The notes under the pieces were generated by a model, which searched no databases, was not told the DNA's origin, and saw nothing but the letters and a program-made list of their open reading frames with translations. A DNA stretch of 37,490 nt from Mycobacterium attenuatum. GTDB lineage: Bacteria > Actinomycetota > Actinomycetes > Mycobacteriales > Mycobacteriaceae. The DNA is taken from contig NZ_UPHT01000064.1 in the NCBI RefSeq assembly GCF_900566085.1, forward strand, positions 1 to 37,490, written 5' to 3'. Shown one piece after another: positions 18,056 to 27,279 of this stretch; position 1 is the first letter of the stretch; each line of letters begins with the position of its first letter. A program made the translations under genes and the position numbers.

Positions 18056-20413
18056 GTGGCGGATGACCAGAACGCAACCCAAACAGTTGCGTCGCCGATT
18101 GATGCGCCTGTCGAAGCGCCTGAGCCGTCGCCCGTCGAGACCCTCAAGACCAGTAGCAGCGCGTCGCGTCGGGTCCGGGCCCGGCTGGCCCGCCGGATGA
18201 CCGCTCGTAGCGGCGCCATCAACCCGGTGCTCGAGCCGCTGGTGGCGGTGCACCGCGAGATCTATCCCAAGGCCGACCTGTCCATGCTGCAGCGAGCCTA
18301 CGAGGTCGCCGACCAACGACATGCCGGGCAGTTTCGGCATTCCGGAGATCCCTACATCACCCACCCGCTGGCCGTCGCCAACATCCTGGCCGAGTTGGGC
18401 ATGGATACCACCACCCTGGTGGCCGCGCTGCTGCACGACACCGTCGAGGACACCGGTTACACGCTCGAGGCGCTGAGCGAGGATTTCGGTGAAGAGGTGG
18501 GTCATCTCGTCGACGGGGTGACCAAGCTGGACCGCGTGGTACTTGGCAGCGCCGCCGAAGGCGAAACGATCCGCAAGATGATCATCGCGATGGCTCGCGA
18601 TCCGCGGGTGCTGGTGATCAAGGTCGCCGACCGGCTGCACAACATGCGCACCATGCGCTTCCTGCCGCCCGAGAAGCAGGCCCGCAAGGCCCGAGAGACG
18701 CTGGAAGTCATTGCACCCCTAGCGCATCGGCTGGGTATGGCAAGCGTCAAGTGGGAGCTGGAAGACTTGTCATTCGCGATCCTGCATCCCAAGAAGTACG
18801 AGGAGATCGTGCGGCTGGTCGCCGGCCGTGCGCCCTCGCGGGACACCTACCTGGCCAAGGTCCGCACCGAGATCATCAACACCCTGGGCGCATCGAAGAT
18901 CAAGGCGACCGTGGAGGGCCGGCCCAAGCATTACTGGTCGATCTATCAGAAGATGATCGTCAAGGGGCGCGACTTCGACGACATCCACGACCTGGTCGGC
19001 ATCCGCATCCTGTGCGACGAGATCCGCGACTGCTATGCCGCTGTGGGCGTGGTGCATTCGCTGTGGCAGCCGATGGCCGGACGGTTCAAGGACTACATCG
19101 CCCAGCCCAGGTACGGGGTGTACCAGTCGCTGCACACCACGGTCGTCGGCCCCGAAGGTAAGCCGCTGGAGGTGCAGATCCGCACCCGCGACATGCACCG
19201 CACCGCCGAATACGGCATCGCCGCCCACTGGCGCTACAAGGAAGCTAAGGGCCGCAACGGTGTTCCCCATCCACATGCCGCTGCCGAGATCGATGACATG
19301 GCCTGGATGCGCCAACTGCTCGACTGGCAACGCGAGGCCGCCGACCCCGGCGAGTTCCTGGAGTCGCTGCGTTACGACCTTGCGGTGCAAGAGATTTTCG
19401 TGTTCACCCCGAAGGGTGATGTGATCACCCTGCCGACCGGGTCGACGCCGGTGGATTTCGCCTATGCGGTGCACACCGAGGTCGGCCACCGCTGCATCGG
19501 CGCCCGGGTCAACGGCCGGCTGGTGGCGCTGGAACGCAAGCTGGAAAACGGCGAAGTGGTCGAGGTTTTCACGTCCAAGGCGCCCAATGCCGGGCCGTCG
19601 CGCGACTGGCAGCAGTTCGTGGTGTCCCCGCGCGCCAAGACGAAGATCCGGCAGTGGTTCGCTAAGGAGCGCCGTGAAGAGGCGCTGGAGACCGGCAAGG
19701 AGGCGATGGCGCGTGAGGTGCGCCGGGGCGGACTTCCGTTGCAGCGCTTGGTCAATGGTGAGTCCATGGGGGCGGTGGCCCGCGAATTGCACTACGCGGA
19801 CGTCTCAGCGCTCTACACCGCGATCGGCGAGGGCCATGTGTCGGCCCGGCATGTCATGCAGCGACTGCTGGCCGAGCTCGGCGGTATCGACCAGGCAGAA
19901 GAGGAGCTCGCCGAGCGGTCCACGCCGACCACGATGCCGCGCCGCCAGCGCAGCAGCGACGACGTCGGAGTATCGGTACCGGGCGCCCCGGGTGTGCTGA
20001 CCAAGTTGGCCAAGTGCTGCACGCCGGTGCCCGGCGACCAGATCATGGGGTTCGTCACCCGAGGCGGCGGGGTCAGCGTGCACCGCACCGACTGCACCAA
20101 TGCCACGTCCCTGCAGCAGCAAGCCGAGCGCATCATCGAAGTGCTCTGGGCTCCCTCACCGACGTCGGTGTTCCTGGTCGCCATCCAGGTCGAGGCACTC
20201 GACCGGCACCGGCTGCTGTCCGACATCACCCGGGTGCTCGCCGACGAGAAGGTCAACATCCTGTCCGCGTCGGTGACGACCTCCGGCGACCGGGTGGCGA
20301 TCAGCCGGTTCACCTTCGAGATGGGTGATCCCAAGCATCTCGGCCATCTGCTCAACGTCGTGCGCAATGTCGAAGGCGTCTACGACGTTTATCGCGTGAC
20401 GTCCGCGGCTTAG
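18056..20413 (+). CDS. relA: Bifunctional (p)ppGpp synthetase/hydrolase
   Basis: This RSH enzyme makes and breaks the stringent-response alarmone (p)ppGpp. The HD hydrolase domain is intact (HDTVEDT, His127/Asp128), as is the synthetase domain ([14 protein letters not shown] ~305-318, YQSLHTT ~356-362, EVQIRT). These are followed by a TGS domain (~425-490), a Cys-containing zinc-finger/RIS region ([11 protein letters not shown], ~651) and a C-terminal ACT domain. The length is 785, near the 790 I recall for H37Rv Rv2583c. GTG at 18056 is preferred because CGGAGG (18042-18047) is correctly spaced; an in-frame GTG at 18047 overlaps that site. The gene ends at a strong shared terminator with ppiB. 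Confidence 0.97.
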   Translation: MADDQNATQTVASPIDAPVEAPEPSPVETLKTSSSASRRVRARLARRMTARSGAINPVLEPLVAVHREIYPKADLSMLQRAYEVADQRHAGQFRHSGDPYITHPLAVANILAELGMDTTTLVAALLHDTVEDTGYTLEALSEDFGEEVGHLVDGVTKLDRVVLGSAAEGETIRKMIIAMARDPRVLVIKVADRLHNMRTMRFLPPEKQARKARETLEVIAPLAHRLGMASVKWELEDLSFAILHPKKYEEIVRLVAGRAPSRDTYLAKVRTEIINTLGASKIKATVEGRPKHYWSIYQKMIVKGRDFDDIHDLVGIRILCDEIRDCYAAVGVVHSLWQPMAGRFKDYIAQPRYGVYQSLHTTVVGPEGKPLEVQIRTRDMHRTAEYGIAAHWRYKEAKGRNGVPHPHAAAEIDDMAWMRQLLDWQREAADPGEFLESLRYDLAVQEIFVFTPKGDVITLPTGSTPVDFAYAVHTEVGHRCIGARVNGRLVALERKLENGEVVEVFTSKAPNAGPSRDWQQFVVSPRAKTKIRQWFAKERREEALETGKEAMAREVRRGGLPLQRLVNGESMGAVARELHYADVSALYTAIGEGHVSARHVMQRLLAELGGIDQAEEELAERSTPTTMPRRQRSSDDVGVSVPGAPGVLTKLAKCCTPVPGDQIMGFVTRGGGVSVHRTDCTNATSLQQQAERIIEVLWAPSPTSVFLVAIQVEALDRHRLLSDITRVLADEKVNILSASVTTSGDRVAISRFTFEMGDPKHLGHLLNVVRNVEGVYDVYRVTSAA

Positions 20414-20592
20414 ACCACGACAGGCCAGGCCAGAAGCGTTCACCGGCAACGCAATTCGAATGTCAAGTCTGCGCTCGCGGCGCCGAACCTGCGTCCACAG
20501 TGCTACATCGTGCCTTGGGCTCAAGCGATCAACGCAGTCTCGGCAAGCCGCGGGTCGCAGCTGTGCCCAGGGTGGTGCTGCCCTGGCGAGCA

Positions 20593-20638
20593 GACGCAAA
20601 GGCCCCCATTTCAGCCGCGAAATGGGGGCCTTTGCGTC
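20593..20638. terminator. Strong bidirectional terminator between relA and ppiB
   Basis: A perfect 19-base inverted repeat (20593-20611 against 20620-20638) has an 8-base loop. The outer part is GACGCAAAGG on the left and CCTTTGCGTC on the right, and the inner stem is rich in C/G. The gene pair is convergent, and the right arm ends just 10 bases from the ppiB stop. Confidence 0.88.
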
Positions 20639-20648
20639 CGCTCGGCAA

Positions 20649-21551
20649 CTAGTCGAGCAGCAACGACTTGATGACGACGTCGACGGCGGGCGGGCCGTCC
20701 TCGCCGCCGCCCGCGACGCCTGCCTCGGCGATCTTGTCCAGCGTGGCCAGTCCGTCGGCCTGGATGGTGCCGAAAACCGTGTACTCGGGGGGCAGCGCCG
20801 AGTCGCGATAGACCATGAAGAACTGGCTGCTATTGGTGTCGGGTCCCGCGTTGGCCATGGCCAGAGTGCCCCGCGGATAGATCACCGGCTCCTTGAGTTT
20901 GGGGTCGTTCGGCGGGTACTGGTTGGTCGGATACTCGTTGGCGAACTGATAGCCCGGCCCGCCGGTGCCGTCACCCTTGGGATCACCACACTGCAGCACC
21001 GACAGCGACGGCGACGTGGTCAGCCGATGGCATTTGGTGTCTTTAAAAAAGCCCTGCTGGGCCAGGCTGGCAAAGCTGTTGACCGTGCATGGTGACTCGT
21101 TGTTTGCCAGCATCAGGCCGACCTTGCCCTGGCTGGTCACCATGCTCGCGCTGATCTGAGCCGGCTCGGTGGGCACTTTGCCGGTGCGCGGCGGCTTGGC
21201 CTCTTTGGCGGCCTTGTCGGGCGACGGCGGGTACTGGCAGTTGGCGCCCAGGTTGGCTGGGGGCTTGAACGCCGGCATCGGCACGGCGTTGCCAAGCTGC
21301 ACCGGCGGCAGACCGGTCGCCGAGGGCGAGCCGGGTGCGGAGCTGGTGGGGGTTGACGCCGACGGGGTGCCCTTGTGGTCGTCCTTGTTGAGGACGACGG
21401 CAACCGCGACGGCGGCAATCACGGCCGCCGCGGCGACCACGCCACCGGCGATCGTCAGGATTCGGCGTCTTTTGGCCTGCTTGGCGCGGCGCTCCAGCTG
21501 TCGCTCGAGTTTGCGCTTGGCGGTGGCACGTCGCTGCTGATTGGTCGGCAC
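20649..21551 (-). CDS. ppiB: Membrane-anchored cyclophilin (peptidyl-prolyl isomerase)
   Basis: The protein has a basic N-terminus (RRATAKRKLERQLERRAKQ, ~7-25), one membrane helix (~32-54), a Ser/Pro/Thr linker and a cyclophilin domain from ~135 to the end. In that domain TVNSFASLAQQGFF, CHRL, QCGDPKGDGTGGPGY, FANEY, GTLAMAN, NSSQFFMVY and YTVFG are normal family segments. It should speed proline isomerisation in exported proteins outside the membrane. GTG at 21551 is chosen (300 residues, GGAAAG upstream), matching the known start of the H37Rv homologue Rv2582 in its VPTN-QRRAT region; the open frame runs further upstream without support. Confidence 0.94.
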   Translation of the reverse strand: MPTNQQRRATAKRKLERQLERRAKQAKRRRILTIAGGVVAAAAVIAAVAVAVVLNKDDHKGTPSASTPTSSAPGSPSATGLPPVQLGNAVPMPAFKPPANLGANCQYPPSPDKAAKEAKPPRTGKVPTEPAQISASMVTSQGKVGLMLANNESPCTVNSFASLAQQGFFKDTKCHRLTTSPSLSVLQCGDPKGDGTGGPGYQFANEYPTNQYPPNDPKLKEPVIYPRGTLAMANAGPDTNSSQFFMVYRDSALPPEYTVFGTIQADGLATLDKIAEAGVAGGGEDGPPAVDVVIKSLLLD

Positions 21552-21660
21552 GGCCGATATCTTTCCATGTTGGCCTGATGACCGGGTCCGGGTGGGCGCG
21601 GCATGGGCTACCGTGCGGCCCGCATCGGTGCTTACGGCCTGGGATGGGAAACTGGTAATC

Positions 21661-22335
21661 GTGTTGATCACCGGATTCCCGGCCGGGGTGCTGGCGTGCA
21701 ACTGTTATGTGCTGGCCGAGCGGCCCGGAACTGACGCGATCATCGTGGACCCGGGCCAGCGCGCCTTGGGCGGGCTGCGCCGCATCCTGGACAAGAACCG
21801 CCTGACCCCGGCCGCGGTGCTGATCACCCACGGGCACATCGACCACATGTGGTCCGCCCAGAAGGTCTCCGACACCTTCGGCTGCCCCACCTATATCCAC
21901 CCCGAGGACCGGTTCATGCTGACCGACCCGATCTTTGGGCTGGGGCCGCGGGTGGCGCAGCTGATGGCCGGTGCGTTTTTCCGGGAGCCCAAACAGGTCG
22001 TCGAACTTGACCGCGACGGCGACAAGATCGACCTGGGCAATGTTTCGGTCAACGTCGACCACACACCGGGGCACACCCGCGGCTCGGTGTGCTTCCGGGT
22101 GCTGCAGGCCAGCAAGGACGACCGCGACGTCGTATTCACCGGGGACACGCTGTTCGAGCGCTCGATCGGACGCTCGGACCTCTTCGGCGGCAGCGGCCGA
22201 GACCTGCTTCGCTCCATCGTCAACAAGCTGCTGGTGCTCGACGACAAGACCGTGGTGCTGCCCGGCCACGGCAACTCCACCACCATCGGCGCTGAGCGGC
22301 GCTTCAACCCGTTCCTCGAAGGCCTGGGCCGGTGA
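21661..22335 (+). CDS. Glyoxalase II-type metallo-beta-lactamase-fold hydrolase
   Basis: The zinc-binding motif HGHIDH (His57, His59, Asp61, His62) and the later metal ligands GHTRGS (~138) and the Asp in FTGDTLF are present. The C-terminal [10 protein letters not shown] supplies the last ligand. The length of 224 equals that I recall for Rv2581c. Such proteins hydrolyse thioesters such as S-lactoylglutathione; mycobacteria lack glutathione, so a mycothiol or other thioester is more likely, which is inference. GTG at 21661 gives the normal MLITGFPAG start. The hisS start overlaps its stop (GTGA), so both are co-translated. Confidence 0.92.
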   Translation: MLITGFPAGVLACNCYVLAERPGTDAIIVDPGQRALGGLRRILDKNRLTPAAVLITHGHIDHMWSAQKVSDTFGCPTYIHPEDRFMLTDPIFGLGPRVAQLMAGAFFREPKQVVELDRDGDKIDLGNVSVNVDHTPGHTRGSVCFRVLQASKDDRDVVFTGDTLFERSIGRSDLFGGSGRDLLRSIVNKLLVLDDKTVVLPGHGNSTTIGAERRFNPFLEGLGR

Positions 22336-23594
22336 GCGAATTTTCGGCCCCCAAAGGGGTACCGGATTACGTTCCGCCGGACTCGGCGCAGTTCGTCGCG
22401 GTGCGTGACGGCCTGCTCAGCGCCGCCCGCCGGGCCGGTTACGGGCATATCGAGCTGCCGATCTTCGAGGACACCGCGCTGTTCGCCCGCGGTGTGGGCG
22501 AGTCCACCGACGTGGTGTCCAAGGAGATGTACACCTTCGCCGACCGGGGCGACCGTTCGGTGACCTTGCGGCCCGAGGGCACCGCCGGGGTGGTGCGCGC
22601 CGTGATCGAACACGGCCTGGACCGCGGCGCGCTGCCGGTGAAGCTGTGTTACGCGGGGCCGTTTTTCCGCTACGAGCGTCCACAGGCCGGCCGGTATCGC
22701 CAGCTGCAGCAGGTCGGTGTCGAGGCGATCGGTGTCGACGACCCGGCGCTGGACGCCGAGGTGATCGCCGTGGCCGACGCCGGCTTCCGCGAGCTGGGTC
22801 TGCAGGAGTTCCGCCTGGAAATCACCTCGCTGGGCGACGAGACCTGCCGGCCACAGTACCGAGAACTATTGCAGGAGTTCTTGTTCGGGCTCGACCTGGA
22901 CGAGGAGACCCGGCGGCGCGCGCAGCTGAACCCGTTACGGGTGCTCGACGACAAACGCCCGGCGGTGCGCGCCATGACCGCCGACGCGCCGGTGCTGCTC
23001 GACCATCTCTCCGATGTTGCCAAGCAGCACTTCGACACCGTGCTGTCGCACCTGGACGCGCTCGGGGTGCCCTATGTGATCAATCCGCGCATGGTGCGCG
23101 GGCTGGATTACTACACCAAGACGACGTTCGAGTTCGTCCACGACGGATTGGGCGCGCAGTCCGGCATCGGCGGCGGCGGCCGCTACGACGGGCTGATGCA
23201 CGAGCTCGGTGGGCAAGACCTCTCGGGTATCGGGTTTGGGCTCGGCGTGGACCGGACACTGCTGGCGCTACGCGCCGAGGGCAGGAGCGTGGGGGAGACC
23301 ACCCGCTGCGACGTCTTTGGCGTGCCGCTCAGCGAGGCGGCCAAGCTGCGACTGGCGGTGCTGGCCGCGCAGCTGCGGGCCGCCGGGGTGCGGACCGACC
23401 TGGCCTACGGTGACCGCGGGCTCAAGGGTGCAATGCGCGCGGCCGATCGTTCCGGTGCCCGTCTTGCGCTGGTTGCCGGGGACCGTGACGTCGCGGCCGG
23501 CGCGATCGGGGTGAAGGACCTCGCGACGGGAGAGCAGCTGTCCGTGACGACGGATTTAGTTGTGGCCGAGGTAGTTTCGCGGTTGAGCCGGTAG
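22332..23594 (+). CDS. hisS: Histidyl-tRNA synthetase
   Basis: This class II synthetase charges tRNA-His. Motif 2 is seen at ~113-125 ([13 protein letters not shown]), the histidine-specific [12 protein letters not shown] at 256-267 and motif 3 at ~299-312 ([14 protein letters not shown]). An anticodon-binding domain follows to residue 420. The GTG at 22332 overlaps the upstream stop. The product is three residues shorter than I recall for H37Rv. Downstream, only 64 bases separate it from the radical SAM gene; dhaA lies in that gap in H37Rv. Confidence 0.97.
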   Translation: MSEFSAPKGVPDYVPPDSAQFVAVRDGLLSAARRAGYGHIELPIFEDTALFARGVGESTDVVSKEMYTFADRGDRSVTLRPEGTAGVVRAVIEHGLDRGALPVKLCYAGPFFRYERPQAGRYRQLQQVGVEAIGVDDPALDAEVIAVADAGFRELGLQEFRLEITSLGDETCRPQYRELLQEFLFGLDLDEETRRRAQLNPLRVLDDKRPAVRAMTADAPVLLDHLSDVAKQHFDTVLSHLDALGVPYVINPRMVRGLDYYTKTTFEFVHDGLGAQSGIGGGGRYDGLMHELGGQDLSGIGFGLGVDRTLLALRAEGRSVGETTRCDVFGVPLSEAAKLRLAVLAAQLRAAGVRTDLAYGDRGLKGAMRAADRSGARLALVAGDRDVAAGAIGVKDLATGEQLSVTTDLVVAEVVSRLSR

Positions 23595-23623
23595 GTTCTG
23601 GGCGGACGTCAGCGCATTCGGGC

Positions 23624-23652
23624 TTGACTTCACATCGAACTATTGTTCGAAT
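23624..23652 (+). promoter_or_regulatory. LexA-controlled promoter with a perfect SOS box
   Basis: TCGAACTATTGTTCGA at 23635-23650 matches the mycobacterial SOS consensus TCGAAC-N4-GTTCGA exactly. A -35 box TTGACT (23624-23629) and a -10-like TCGAAT (23647-23652) are 17 bases apart. LexA bound here would cover the promoter. The predicted transcription start is at about 23659, the A of the next gene's ATG, so the mRNA may be leaderless. Confidence 0.85.
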
Positions 23653-23658
23653 AGAGTC

Positions 23659-24687
23659 ATGCGCTGGGCGGGCCAGAGCGTGGCGGTTAATGGGGCGCCG
23701 GTCGACGACGGGGCGCTACCGGGGCTGCAGCGCATCGGCTTCGTCCGCAGCGTTCGCTCGCCTCAATTCGAGGGCATGACGTTTCACGAGGTGCTGTGCA
23801 AGTCGGCACTGAACCGGGTGCCCAATGCGGCTGCGCTGCCGTTCCGCTACACCGTCAACGGCTACCGCGGCTGCTCGCACGCCTGCCGGTACTGTTTCGC
23901 CCGTCCCACCCACGAGTACCTCGACTTCGACCCCGGCGCCGACTTCGACACCCAGGTGGTGGTCAAGACGAACGTCGTCGAGGTGCTGCGCCGCGAACTG
24001 CACCGGCCGTCGTGGCGGCGGGAGACCGTTGCGCTGGGCACCAACACCGACCCCTACCAGCGTGCCGAGGGCCGTTACGCGCTGATGCCGGGCATCATTG
24101 ATGCGCTCGCCGAATCCGGTACCCCGCTGTCGATCCTGACCAAGGGAACGTTGCTACGACGAGACCTTCCGCTGCTGGCCGAGGCGGCCCGACGAGTGCC
24201 GGTGTCGGTGGCGGTGTCGCTGGCGGTCGCCGACCCGCAGCTGCACCGCGAGGTCGAGCCCGGCACCCCGACACCTCAGGCGCGGTTGGCGCTGATCACC
24301 GCGATTCGCGAGGCGGGGCTGGGCTGCCACGTGATGGTTGCACCGGTATTGCCGCACCTGACCGACTCCGTCGAGCACCTCGACGGGCTGCTCGGCCAGA
24401 TCGCGGCCGCGGGGGCCACCGGCGTGACGGTTTTCGGGCTGCACCTGCGCGGCTCGACCCGCGGCTGGTTCCTGTCGTGGCTGGGCCAAACACATGCCGA
24501 GTTGATCGGCAGGTACCGCGAGCTGTACCGCCGGGGCGCCTATCTACCGCCGAGCTACCGCGAGATGCTGCGAAAACGGTCCGCACCGCTGATAACGAAG
24601 CACCGGCTCGGCGGTGACCACCGCCCGTCGTCGCTCGCGGTCGAAGCGGCGGTGCTGCCCGAACTTGTTCAGCCGACGCTGTTTTGA
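23659..24687 (+). CDS. Radical SAM protein, Rv2578c-like, DNA damage-inducible
   Basis: The 342-residue protein has a radical SAM cluster motif Cys72-x3-Cys76-x2-Cys79 (GCSHACRYC), which binds a [4Fe-4S] cluster and S-adenosylmethionine. GTNTDPYQ (~128-135) and ILTKGT (~159-164) are typical of the spore photoproduct lyase-like branch. The exact reaction is not known. A perfect SOS box lies 8 bases upstream of the ATG, so a role in the DNA damage response is likely, and Rv2578c of M. tuberculosis has been listed among LexA-linked genes as I recall. No Shine-Dalgarno sequence is seen, consistent with leaderless translation. Confidence 0.9.
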   Translation: MRWAGQSVAVNGAPVDDGALPGLQRIGFVRSVRSPQFEGMTFHEVLCKSALNRVPNAAALPFRYTVNGYRGCSHACRYCFARPTHEYLDFDPGADFDTQVVVKTNVVEVLRRELHRPSWRRETVALGTNTDPYQRAEGRYALMPGIIDALAESGTPLSILTKGTLLRRDLPLLAEAARRVPVSVAVSLAVADPQLHREVEPGTPTPQARLALITAIREAGLGCHVMVAPVLPHLTDSVEHLDGLLGQIAAAGATGVTVFGLHLRGSTRGWFLSWLGQTHAELIGRYRELYRRGAYLPPSYREMLRKRSAPLITKHRLGGDHRPSSLAVEAAVLPELVQPTLF

Positions 24688-24710
24688 CCGGTGCCCCGAC
24701 GCCCGGGGTG

Positions 24711-25556
24711 TCAGTGGACGTGCGGCTGCAGCAATGCGGCCTGGCCGGTGGAGATGGGTCGCTCCGCCAACCACTGGCGGGTGGCGGCGTGGGAACGCTC
24801 GATGAGCGTTGCCGCCTGTGAGAAATCGGCTCCGGAAATGGAGACCGGACACAGCGGCCGGATGACACGCAGGTCGGCGGTCTGCTCAAAGCGCTCGACG
24901 TCGAGCGCGAGGCGATGGTTGACCGCGAGCGAGGCTGCGTGCAGGACCATCGTCATCGCCGAGGGCGGTGCCGCCGGCAAGGCGCACGAGTAGCCGGTCG
25001 GCAACACCCAGACCTGGTCGGCCCCCAGGGCGATCGCATGCGAAACCGGGGTGTTATTGACCACACCGCCGTCCATGAGATCGCGGCCGTTGATGTTGAC
25101 CGGCGGGAAGATGCCCGGGATGGCGGCACTGGCGGCGACCGCGTCGACCGCGTCTCCGGACGACAGCAGCACGTCAATGCCGGAGATCACGTCGGTGGCT
25201 ACGACGTGGAACGGAATCGGCGCATCCTCGAGCCTGGCGAAACCGAGTTCCCTGGTCAGAATGCGCCGCAGCCCCGCGCTCGGGATTAAATGCTGTCGGC
25301 GGCCGAGGCAGGCCAGCAACCCGTCGACCAGGTGGGTGGGGAACACCGCCTTTCGGGTCAGCGACAACCACACGTCCGCCAGCGCGCGAACACCGGCGGC
25401 GTCCGGCCGGGCGGCGATCCATGCGCCGTTGAGGGCGCCGACGGAGGTGCCGATAATCAGGTCCGGGCGGATGCCGTCATCGGCCAAGGCCTGCAGCATC
25501 CCGACCTGGATCGCGCCGAGGCTCGCGCCCCCGGAAAGCACGAACGCTGTGGTCAC
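24711..25556 (-). CDS. Patatin-like phospholipase
   Basis: The 281-residue protein has the patatin motifs: oxyanion loop GGASLG (9-14), nucleophile elbow GTSVG with Ser38, and the dyad Asp162 in DGG. It should act as a lipid acyl hydrolase, soluble in the cytosol, since no signal peptide is seen. The family also includes membrane-active effectors, but nothing here supports that. Start: GTG at 25556; no ribosome site is seen, but TAGTAT lies 6 bases before it on the minus strand, so leaderless expression is possible. It is convergent with the radical SAM gene. In H37Rv this place is held by a metallophosphatase (Rv2577, from memory). Confidence 0.9.
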   Translation of the reverse strand: MTTAFVLSGGASLGAIQVGMLQALADDGIRPDLIIGTSVGALNGAWIAARPDAAGVRALADVWLSLTRKAVFPTHLVDGLLACLGRRQHLIPSAGLRRILTRELGFARLEDAPIPFHVVATDVISGIDVLLSSGDAVDAVAASAAIPGIFPPVNINGRDLMDGGVVNNTPVSHAIALGADQVWVLPTGYSCALPAAPPSAMTMVLHAASLAVNHRLALDVERFEQTADLRVIRPLCPVSISGADFSQAATLIERSHAATRQWLAERPISTGQAALLQPHVH

Positions 25557-25650
25557 AGATGGATACTAAGGACTTCGTGCCGCCGCGGCTGAGCCTTCGA
25601 CTAAGACCGCAAATCCCAACCGTGGTAACGGATCCGGTAGCGTTTTCGAC

Positions 25651-26091
25651 ATGACGAACATGCGGAAGGTGGCGAGCGCTGTCGCGACGGTAGTGGTTGC
25701 CGGAGCGTTGGCGATCAGCACCGCCGCGGCCTCAGCCGCCGACCCAGCCGGCCATCAGGTGACCTACACGGTGACCGCCACCGGCAACCTGACCGGCAAT
25801 GTCCGCTACATCAACGGCGACCCGCCCAGCCAGTCCGCCTTCGACGCAAACTCGTCGCAGTACCTGACCACCGTGCCGGCCACCTTCACCGCTGACCAGC
25901 CACTTGTATACACCACCACATTGGCCAACCCGAACCAGTGGGCGTTCGTCAGCGCCAGCGGCGGGTGTCACTGGCCAGACTGCGGCTCGGGGAGCCTGCC
26001 GCAGCTGCACTGCGAGATCGCCGTGGACGGCCAGGTGGTGGTGACGCAGAACGCGACCACCGGGGTCACCTGCTCGACGCGACCCTGGTAA
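25651..26091 (+). CDS. Small secreted protein (Rv2576c-like by position)
   Basis: The 146-residue product begins with a clear Sec signal peptide: basic MTNMRK, a hydrophobic core (VASAVATVVVAGALAIST) and a probable cut after an Ala-x-Ala site around residues 27-31 (AAASAADP). The mature ~115 residues are rich in Thr and Val with four cysteines (GCHWPDC, HCEIAV, TCSTRPW), enough for two disulfides, and look like a small beta-sandwich. The VTYTVTA start of the mature part recalls the exported domain of MmpS proteins, though weakly. Function unknown. TAGCGT at 25638-25643 could be a -10 for a leaderless transcript. Orthology with Rv2576c is inferred from gene order. Confidence 0.85.
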   Translation: MTNMRKVASAVATVVVAGALAISTAAASAADPAGHQVTYTVTATGNLTGNVRYINGDPPSQSAFDANSSQYLTTVPATFTADQPLVYTTTLANPNQWAFVSASGGCHWPDCGSGSLPQLHCEIAVDGQVVVTQNATTGVTCSTRPW

Positions 26092-26391
26092 CCGGCTGGC
26101 GCGCGCCGCTGCCGCGCCGATCCGGATAAACCCAACCACTGGAATGGGGCCGGCAACCGGTGCGCGCGGCCTGATCCCGCGGCCGCCGCGCCGACGGCCG
26201 AATCCGCCCCACAGCTGTCCGTCATAGCAGCCGACTTGTGTTGTCGCTCAACACGTCGCATGCCGGGTAGGCGCCTTCTCCTGTCGCTGCCCACGGTCTG
26301 TGTGCGCGTCAAGCCGACCCGCGCGGGTACTTAGCCAGGGCACAACCACGTCGCCGGCTGGCGTGCCGGCTCGCTTTCCAAGGAGAAGCAC
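26092..26391 (+). other. Non-coding leader before the PE/PPE pair
   Basis: These 300 bases hold no convincing gene. A strong ribosome site (AAGGAGAAG) ends at about 26387, directly before the PE start. I see no clear promoter. The left edge marks the start of the accessory block absent between the Rv2576c-like and Rv2575-like genes in H37Rv. Confidence 0.6.
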
Positions 26392-27249
26392 ATGTCCTTC
26401 GTGACCACCCGGCCCGCGGCGCTGACGGCCGCCGCGGGCGCACTACAAATCGCCGGCTCCTCGATGGCCGCTCAGAATGCCGCGGCGGCGGCACCCACCA
26501 CGGGTGTGGTACCGGCGGCCGCGGACGAGGTCTCAGCCCTGCAGGCCGCACAGTTCGCCGCGTACGGCACCTGGTACCAGCAGGTCAGCGCACAGGCCGC
26601 CGCGATTCACCAGATGCTGGTGAACACGCTGGGCAGCAGCGCCGGTTCGTATGCGGAGACCGAGGCCGCGAACCGCACCGCGGCCGGTGCGACAACGTTG
26701 CCGGGAGTCCTCGGCGGGCTGGCTGGGGCGGGATCGTCCTCATCGGGGCCATTGGGCATTTTCAATGCGCTGACCGGTGGCTCCGGCTTGTCGTCGTCGT
26801 CGGGCGCCACCATAGGAACACCTATCGGGTGGGCGCAGAACTTCAGCGCCGCCGCGTCGGACCTGGTCCAGGTGGAGCCGGGTCAGCATTCGACCGGCGC
26901 CGGCAATGTCGCCGCTTCCGACTCGCCGGACGCCGGGCTCCCTGCCGGTGCCCCGGCGCCGGCGGGCTCGCCGGCTACCGAGGCGAAGCCGGTGCTGGCC
27001 GGTTCGGGTCAGGCGTCTTCGCTCGGCGGGTTGTCGGTGCCGCCGAGTTGGGCCACCGCCAGCGGCCGGACCGCGAGTTCGGCCCCCGGCCCAGGCTTCG
27101 GCTGGACCAGCGCTGCTGCTCACGACACGGCGGTAACCGCCGTGCCGGCCGGGATGCCGGCGGCCTCGGCTGGGCGCGCGGGCCTCGGGTTCGGTACGCC
27201 CCGCTACGGCACCAAGCCCATGGTGATGCCCAAGCCGACGGTCACCTAG
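26392..27249 (+). CDS. PE-family protein with a PPE-SVP-like tail
   Basis: Residues 1-~95 form a PE domain (MSFVTTRPAAL start, YGTWYQQ near 56), the signal region for ESX export. After a Gly/Ser-rich linker, residues ~200-285 resemble the tail of PPE-SVP proteins: LSVPPSW, a GW motif, PAGMPA and a final PRYGTKPMVMPKP. The adjoining PPE protein ends in the same series of motifs (LTVPPGW, GW, PAGVPA, PRYG...VVPP). PE and PPE proteins of such pairs form a heterodimer through their N-terminal helices; here the tails are also related. The PPE gene starts 30 bases later, so the two form an operon. The size, 285 residues, is long for a plain PE protein. Confidence 0.92.
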   Translation: MSFVTTRPAALTAAAGALQIAGSSMAAQNAAAAAPTTGVVPAAADEVSALQAAQFAAYGTWYQQVSAQAAAIHQMLVNTLGSSAGSYAETEAANRTAAGATTLPGVLGGLAGAGSSSSGPLGIFNALTGGSGLSSSSGATIGTPIGWAQNFSAAASDLVQVEPGQHSTGAGNVAASDSPDAGLPAGAPAPAGSPATEAKPVLAGSGQASSLGGLSVPPSWATASGRTASSAPGPGFGWTSAAAHDTAVTAVPAGMPAASAGRAGLGFGTPRYGTKPMVMPKPTVT

Positions 27250-27279
27250 CACACCCGGCCCACAGACAGGAGCGCACAA

